Positions 58,427 to 64,000 of a stretch of 64,000 bases of DNA are shown piece by piece. The notes under the pieces are model-generated. The model was not told the origin of the DNA. It did no database searches and worked only from the letters and a program-made list of their open reading frames with translations. Where the stretch lies: contig JAZKJV010009779.1 in assembly GCA_037367405.1 (NCBI GenBank), positions 181,725-245,724 of the forward strand. Direction: 5' to 3'. Made by a program: the position numbers and the translations under genes. Source of the DNA: Ottelia alismoides (lineage: Eukaryota > Streptophyta > Magnoliopsida > Alismatales > Hydrocharitaceae). Position 1 is the stretch's first letter. Each line of letters begins with the position of its first letter.

Positions 58427-60130
58427 CTACTCTTTCTTTTTGAGGTTATTGGGGTTGGCCTCGGCCTGAGCTGGAATGGTAGTTCTAGTGGCGGTCACGT
58501 CGTCAAGCCTCTTGGTCATTTCCGCCAGCCCTTTGACAAGTTGGGCCAGACAATCCATGGTAGGGTTCACAGGGGGTACCTCGGTGGGTTCAGCGTGCAG
58601 ATCACGCTGCTGTTGCATGGATGGGTGCGGAGGTTGTTGCTGGTGGTGCTGGGGTGGTGCAAGAAGTTGGAGTTGCTGATAAGAGGGGGGAGGATACTGC
58701 TGATACTGCTGAGGTGGGGCATCCGCATACTGATGAAGCGGTTGTGGATGGCGGTATTGCGGCTGCTGGTATGGCTGATTCTGCCTCCATTGATTTGCAT
58801 ATTGGGGAGGCTGATGATACTGCTGATGAGGCTGAGAGGACTGTCCAAAACGACCACCCTGAGGTTGGTGGTTTTGCCGGTTGGCAAGTGGCTGACCCTG
58901 GGGTTGTCCCATAGGATGGGTCGGCTGTGCTTCGTTGGTTAATACCCCGTTCACTTCCTGAATCAGGGGTGGTGGTGGGAAAATTGGATCAGGTCCTGAA
59001 AGAAACTCTGGTTGGTATGCAACCATCTGCTGCTGCGGCTGGCCCTGGTCGGGCGCCTGCACGTAGTACACGTGCTGGGCTGCCGATGGCTGCTGGCTCG
59101 GCTGAGGCTGATGCTGCGGTTGCTGCTCGTCCTTCTTCTCAGCTGGAGCTTCTGATGGTGTCGCCGACTGAACAGAGTTGATGGTGCCCACCAACAGTTC
59201 AAGGTACTTGTTGATCTGATCAAGCTTGTCTAAATTCTGAGTCCTCTTCTCGATCACAGCGAGTTTCTCGAGGTCCTGTGATCGCTTCTCAATGATATAA
59301 ACTTTAGAGAGATGGCCCCCAATGATACTGAGGTTGGAGATCTCATCTCTCTCTGCCTCTTTAGACGCCGCCATGTGTAGTTGTTACTGGAGGATCTGGG
59401 GCTGTTTCTGATATGCCTTGGATGAAGAGAGGGCAGCCTCTCCTTTGGCCATTTCTTTGAATATCTGCCAGACTGCGTCTTTATCCTTGTTGAAGTGCGA
59501 ACCCCCATATGCTGCGTCAACAAGCCTTTGGCTTTCGATGTTCACTCCCCCAAAGAAGTGCTGGACCAAGCTGGTCTTCAGAATCTCATGGTGGGGACAC
59601 TTCTCCTGCAGATCGGTGAATCTCTCCCATGCTTTGTGTACTGACTCATGGGCTCCTTGGGAGAAATTACTGATTCGGGCTCGCATCTGGTTGAGCCGAC
59701 CGAGAGGGTAATACTTATGCAGAAAAGCTGACTTCAGCTCCTCCCAGGTCGTCACAACCTTCCCCAGATGGTTGACCCAATAGAGGGCCTTGTCTTGTAA
59801 GCTGAAGGGGAAAGCCAGCATCTTGACAATGTCCAAAGGGACATTGGGATAGTGAGTAGTGCGGCAAATGCGTGAGAATTGCTGCAGGTGAATATACAGC
59901 TCTTCACTAGTGTTTCCATGGAATGCTGGAAGTAGAGCATTGAACTGGGCTTCAGCTCAAAGTGAGCGTGTACCGGTGGAATGAGGATCCACTCGGTCAT
60001 CTGGTTTGTCTCCCGGATTGTACGCCTCTTTAAGTGTAGGCTTGGGTGATGGTGGGAATTCTGGATCGTCATTGTTAGGCCCACCTCCACCCCACCTACT
60101 CTTCTACCTCCTCCCTCCCTCATCTCGGTT
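58427..60130 (-). pseudogene. Element D gag
   Basis: The retrotransposon gag (capsid) domain is clear at 59384-59836: FPFSLQDKALYWVNHLG, TTWEELKSAFLHKYYPLGR, SVHKAWERFTDLQEKCPHH and HFFGGVNIESQRLVDAA. After a frameshift near 59380 a second frame (58427-59374) continues with a coiled-coil-like charged segment (KLDQINKYLELLVG) and a very glutamine/proline/tyrosine-rich tail. No CCHC knuckle is visible, which is common in this branch. The N-terminal part (59840-60130) is frame-broken. Confidence 0.85.
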
Positions 60131-62610
60131 CATCATATCGTTCAACATATCCTAAAATGCTGTCTGCGTGAGGGCCTGCTCGGTCAGTTGCTGTTGGATG
60201 GCCTGGATAGACGCCAACAATTGTGCATTGACTTGATTCTGGTCTGGCATCTATCCTTCTGGTTTGGGGTGGCTGCTGACCTTGCCCTTTCCTTGGGGAT
60301 CCATATCAGGGTCTGAATCGGACGAAATGAACTCCGGAGTAGTCTCCAGGGCTTGCTCTGTCTTCTATCTGCAGAATGAGATAGTCCAAATCAAACCACT
60401 TGCAATTTGTTCAGCCATCATGATGAAGCTGGAATTCAGGTCAACCCCAGCATGTTGTGGAACGGAAAAGGATGTGGACTGTAATCGACTTCCATTCACA
60501 ATGGCGAAAGGCAGGACAAAAGTGATCCCAGTTTTTGTGTGGTCAAGAGAAAGGTAGAAAACGAGGAGTCTGGAGATCGATCCGCAAAGTCCGGATCGGG
60601 TTCTCGGGAATCGCCTCGAATTTATTGGCGGAGTTGAGTCTATGGAATCGATGTGGGTGTCGGCGAGGTCCCGACGAAAACCATCCATGGATCAACTTCG
60701 CGAAGCTGAAAGAGGATCGGATGTTGGAAGAGATAACGATGGTCAACGAAGGATAAAAAGGAGTGTAAACAATAGAAAAGCTCGGGTGAGCGGGGTGGTC
60801 AAAAGGAGGAATGACACAACAAAATGTGCGCAAAGGCGCGGGACTCGATCTTTGAACCTTAATCTAGACCATACAAACGCAATACAAATTGGGTTCACCA
60901 ACTCACGCCATGTGAAGCCGTGAAGGTTCGGCTATTTATTATCTTTTCATTTTTAGAGTTGTGATCTCAGGCAAATCTTTTAACAAGTCCTTAGTACGCT
61001 ACCCTATAGGAGAGAGAGTACTGCCTGAAGAGTATCCCGTACTTGTCCTCCTCCTGTGTAACCTATAGTCTGTACTTTTTGAGGTCCTAGTAACACTTCC
61101 TGGATCCCTACTCAGCCAAAGAAATAGAGAGAGGAAGCCGATAGGCGAAACCAGTACTTCGGTTCTTGCTCGCAACGGAATCACCCGTGAGCGTGCAGAA
61201 CCTACTCGGACGCAGGACGATGAGACAGACACCCCCGTGAAGGCGTGGCCTATGCTCGATACTTCGGACAAGGTCGATGCTCTACACAACAGAGAGTCAT
61301 CATTGGTGACCAATTCCTACTCGCCTACGTACGATAAAAGCACCATTACTTCGGAAATCCAGGCGATACACAAGGCAGTTGCAGACTGGGTTTTTGGCTC
61401 TAATCCTTATGGGGTCGCACTCGCTCAAGGGAGTAGGTTTTGGTCCCCCTCCAAGGTACCTGAAAACAATGAGGCTTTATGAACCTGGTATAATGATAGT
61501 CCATTACAGATTTTATTAAGGTCAAAGTTTATTTAGCAGTCCCCTTGTTTAGTTTTTTGGATTTTCACTTTTTTGAGTCTGTTTTCATACCAGTGCCTAA
61601 CGTTTTGTAGATTTCATTTAAGTCCTAGGTGCTCAAAATCAGAGGGAGATAGCGGAAAAGCCATGCAGTGTTCCATGATGGAAATCTCACCATTGAACTG
61701 AATGATGCATGCTGAGTTAGAAGACTTACATTGCATCCCATCTCTCTCCATGTGGTATGCATAACAGAATTTTTAAACCTATCTATATGTCGGTATGCAA
61801 GGCACAAATCGCCCTAAACATTAGCTGCTATTAGCGTGAAGAACCATAAGTCGCTCATTTGTCCTTAGCCACAAAAGTCCGGTCTGGCTCACCCCTCCTC
61901 TGCTCAACACACTTGAGTTTAGGAGATAGCGCTTTATGGGGCTCGTTGTGGCATAAGGGCTAAGAGACAAACGAACGGCTTGTTTAGTTTGACTAGATCC
62001 ATACAAAGTATACTATAGGAACATGCATTCTTATTATGTTTGGACCTAGCTACCGAATCAAAGCAACCTATATCTAGGGGCTCCAAGCACACAAAAACAA
62101 AGTAAATAAAGGCGGAAAAGCTCAAAACTTCGGAAATAAAGAAAGAAAGCGGTGGAAAACTCGAAAAACCGCGATGAGGCCCCCCATGTGAACAATCACC
62201 CAGGCACTGGACCTCATTGTGAAGAGTAGAGTCTGTTAATTATTACATGCCAAAATTGTCTCTCTCTCACGATAAATTACAAAAATAATCCTAAATGCTC
62301 TAGACCTATCTAATTCCCATCTCCTTGCATTCTTGGTGCTCTCTCCAGTTGGTCATGAAGTGAAGACCAACCTCCTCCAAGCTCGGCTGCCTTGTCTCCC
62401 TAAGAAACCATCCTCGCGTGGCAGGCCCTCGCAGCAAAGTCACAAAGAGATTGATTAGTATAGCTCAATCAGTAATAAAGCATGAAGAAATTAATCACAA
62501 TAAATAATCAATCAAGCATAGTGATTAATTGCAAATAAACAGCTACTCACAACATTAATGATACATCAATTTCTAAACAAGAAATACAAAATTAATAGGC
62601 TACGCTCATT
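60131..62610 (-). other. Element D untranslated leader
   Basis: About 2.5 kb between the primer-binding site and gag. No supportable frame on either strand; longer frames such as 60264-60557 and 60642-60923 have no recognisable domain. Confidence 0.6.
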
Positions 62611-62629
62611 GCTCCCGGCAACGGCGCCA
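62611..62629 (-). promoter_or_regulatory. Primer-binding site of element D
   Basis: Minus strand TGGCGCCGTTGCCGGGAGC, two bases from the LTR end, complementary to the 3' end of tRNA-Asp as is usual for Athila-type elements. Confidence 0.85.
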
Positions 62630-62631
62630 TC

Positions 62632-64000
62632 TGATGAACCCAGTTGATCAAGCGGTCTTATGTTCCACACAAGGCGGGAACACAGTCGAAGGGTCGACCA
62701 CTCAACATCCGGATTTAATCAACAATTAAAACCCACATGAAAGAATAAATTAATTAAGTCCCAAAATTTGGAATTAACATTTAACTCTACCACAAAATGC
62801 ATAGTGAATAAGCATGTAGAGGTCGAACCATAGAGAGCAATACAAAAATGAAGCAGCCTATGATGTTCATGTACAACAGAGTCATCCTTGGATGAATCCT
62901 ATTTTTGTGGGTTTTTTCTTTTCTTTTTCTATTAATATATATATATTGATTAATATTATACATATATATATATAATTTATAGAATATAGAGATATACAGA
63001 TAGATATATATATCAATATATATATATATATATTTTTGTATATTTTTTTTAATTTTATATTTTTGATTTTTTTAATTTTCAGATTTTTATACATAGATAT
63101 ATATATATATATATATATATATTATTTTCTTTTTTTTTCAATATTGGAATGTATATACAATGTAGTGAGAGGGTGATATAATATTTATAAATTATCAAAA
63201 ATGCTCAAAATTATAGAAATAAACTATTTTTGGTCTTTTTATGAATTTTACTGTTTTGTGATTTTTAGGTATTTTCAGATCTTTTTGGTATTTTAAAAGG
63301 AAAATAAAGGAAACAGGGAACTTAAACTACTGGACAGAATTAAAATTAGGTATAAAATTATAAAATGACATCCAAAATCCTCAATCAATTTTAAATTATA
63401 GATGATAAAAGAAGGAAACTACATAAACTTAATTTGTATTTTTGGATTTTCTAGGATTTTTTAGATTTTTATGAAGTTTTAAGGGTTGTCTTATTTTTAG
63501 GGTTTTTGTTTTGAGTTTTTTTTATAGATTTTTGTAATGACACTAAGTATGATAAAATAGACAATAGGTAATTTTTTTGGAATTTTTCGAGGTGATTTAC
63601 TATTTTTGGTATTTTCTAAGCTAGACAGTAGATTTGATTTTTAATAAATGCAAAAATGCAACAAAAATAAAAACTAAAAATATGGCGTGCAAGAGCAAGC
63701 TAACAGGAGCTTATATTAATTTTGTCGCATTTTTGGGGTTTTATAAGTGCACGGAATAATTAGACAAAGCATACAAAAATACAAGGTCTAGCAGGGGCAT
63801 TTTTGCAAATAAAATAAAGGCAGGGGTTTCAGTGCAAAACACCAAAATATAACACATGGTCTGCAATTTTAGGGCTAAAATGAAATACACAACCCCGCCA
63901 GGGACCCCCGTGCAAAATAACCATCATGTGGGACTACACGTGATCCGCACCCACAGGGACCAAAAAGTAAATTTCGAAAAGTTCTAAGGTTCCCCTCCAA
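62632..64000 (-). mobile_element. Element D 5' LTR, cut by the window edge
   Basis: It begins TGATGAACCC in plus coordinates and matches 46922-48330 closely; about 8 substitutions in the first 260 bp by eye. It should continue for roughly 2.9 kb beyond the window. Confidence 0.9.

Noticed and set aside
58476..59181. Plus-strand frames of 67-133 residues
   Set aside because: Shadows of the glutamine/proline-rich gag tail of element D on the opposite strand.
60264..61482. Plus- and minus-strand frames in the leader of element D
   Set aside because: No domain and no similarity to the gag start; located between primer site and gag where no coding is expected.
62800..62850. GGTCGAACC word resembling a tRNA T-loop (also near 47110)
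   Set aside because: No anticodon arm or acceptor stem could be built; it is LTR sequence present in both LTRs of element D.

Overview
This is a retrotransposon-dominated plant nuclear window. The evidence is Ty1/copia and Ty3/gypsy polyproteins, spliced genes with GT-AG introns, a plant cell-wall invertase with the plant-specific 9-nt mini-exon, and a NAC transcription factor. No bacterial, organellar, rRNA or tRNA gene was seen. The GC-rich NAC exons, set in AT-rich surroundings, are compatible with a monocot, but the sequence does not prove this.

Layout. Positions 1-5806 are the 3' end of a plus-strand Athila-like gypsy element (element A): 3' non-coding region, polypurine tract and a long LTR cut short at its end. 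It abuts a 5'-truncated copia element (about 5.8-9.9 kb) whose pol frame is still open for more than 1100 codons. A genic island follows (10-23 kb). It holds two MITE-like elements, an intact 8-exon cell-wall invertase (13346-16604), a short unrecognised minus-strand gene remnant (16878-17178), a Mutator-like element with a 9-bp target duplication (17207-17788), a broken S40/DUF584-like gene (about 19.47-19.90 kb) and a 3-exon NAC gene (21004-21949). From 23.6 kb on the window is again transposon-derived: a degenerate 44-bp tandem repeat, a solo LTR with a perfect 5-bp target duplication (23986-27042), and two LTR fragments.

From 31.5 kb to the end there is a three-element nest. A decayed minus-strand Athila-like element (B) survives as an integrase piece (about 32.6-33.75 kb) and an RNase H piece (46305-46921). 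Element C (33760-46299, plus strand, both LTRs, TSD TCCAC) split B inside the integrase zinc-finger coding sequence. Element D (46922 to beyond 64000, minus strand, autonomous type with gag, protease, RT, RNase H and integrase, all carrying stops or frameshifts) interrupted B in RNase H. Element C has no RT or integrase and a mutated protease active site, so it looks non-autonomous.

The most unusual signal is an array of hairpins of the form CTATACTTAGG-loop-CCTAAGTATAG, each with a run of G on one side. The array lies just downstream of the coding region in B, C and D, and one unit is seen at the left edge in A. The same AAGTATAGGGGG string forms the true polypurine tract next to the 3' LTR. 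All coordinates and comparisons were made by eye.
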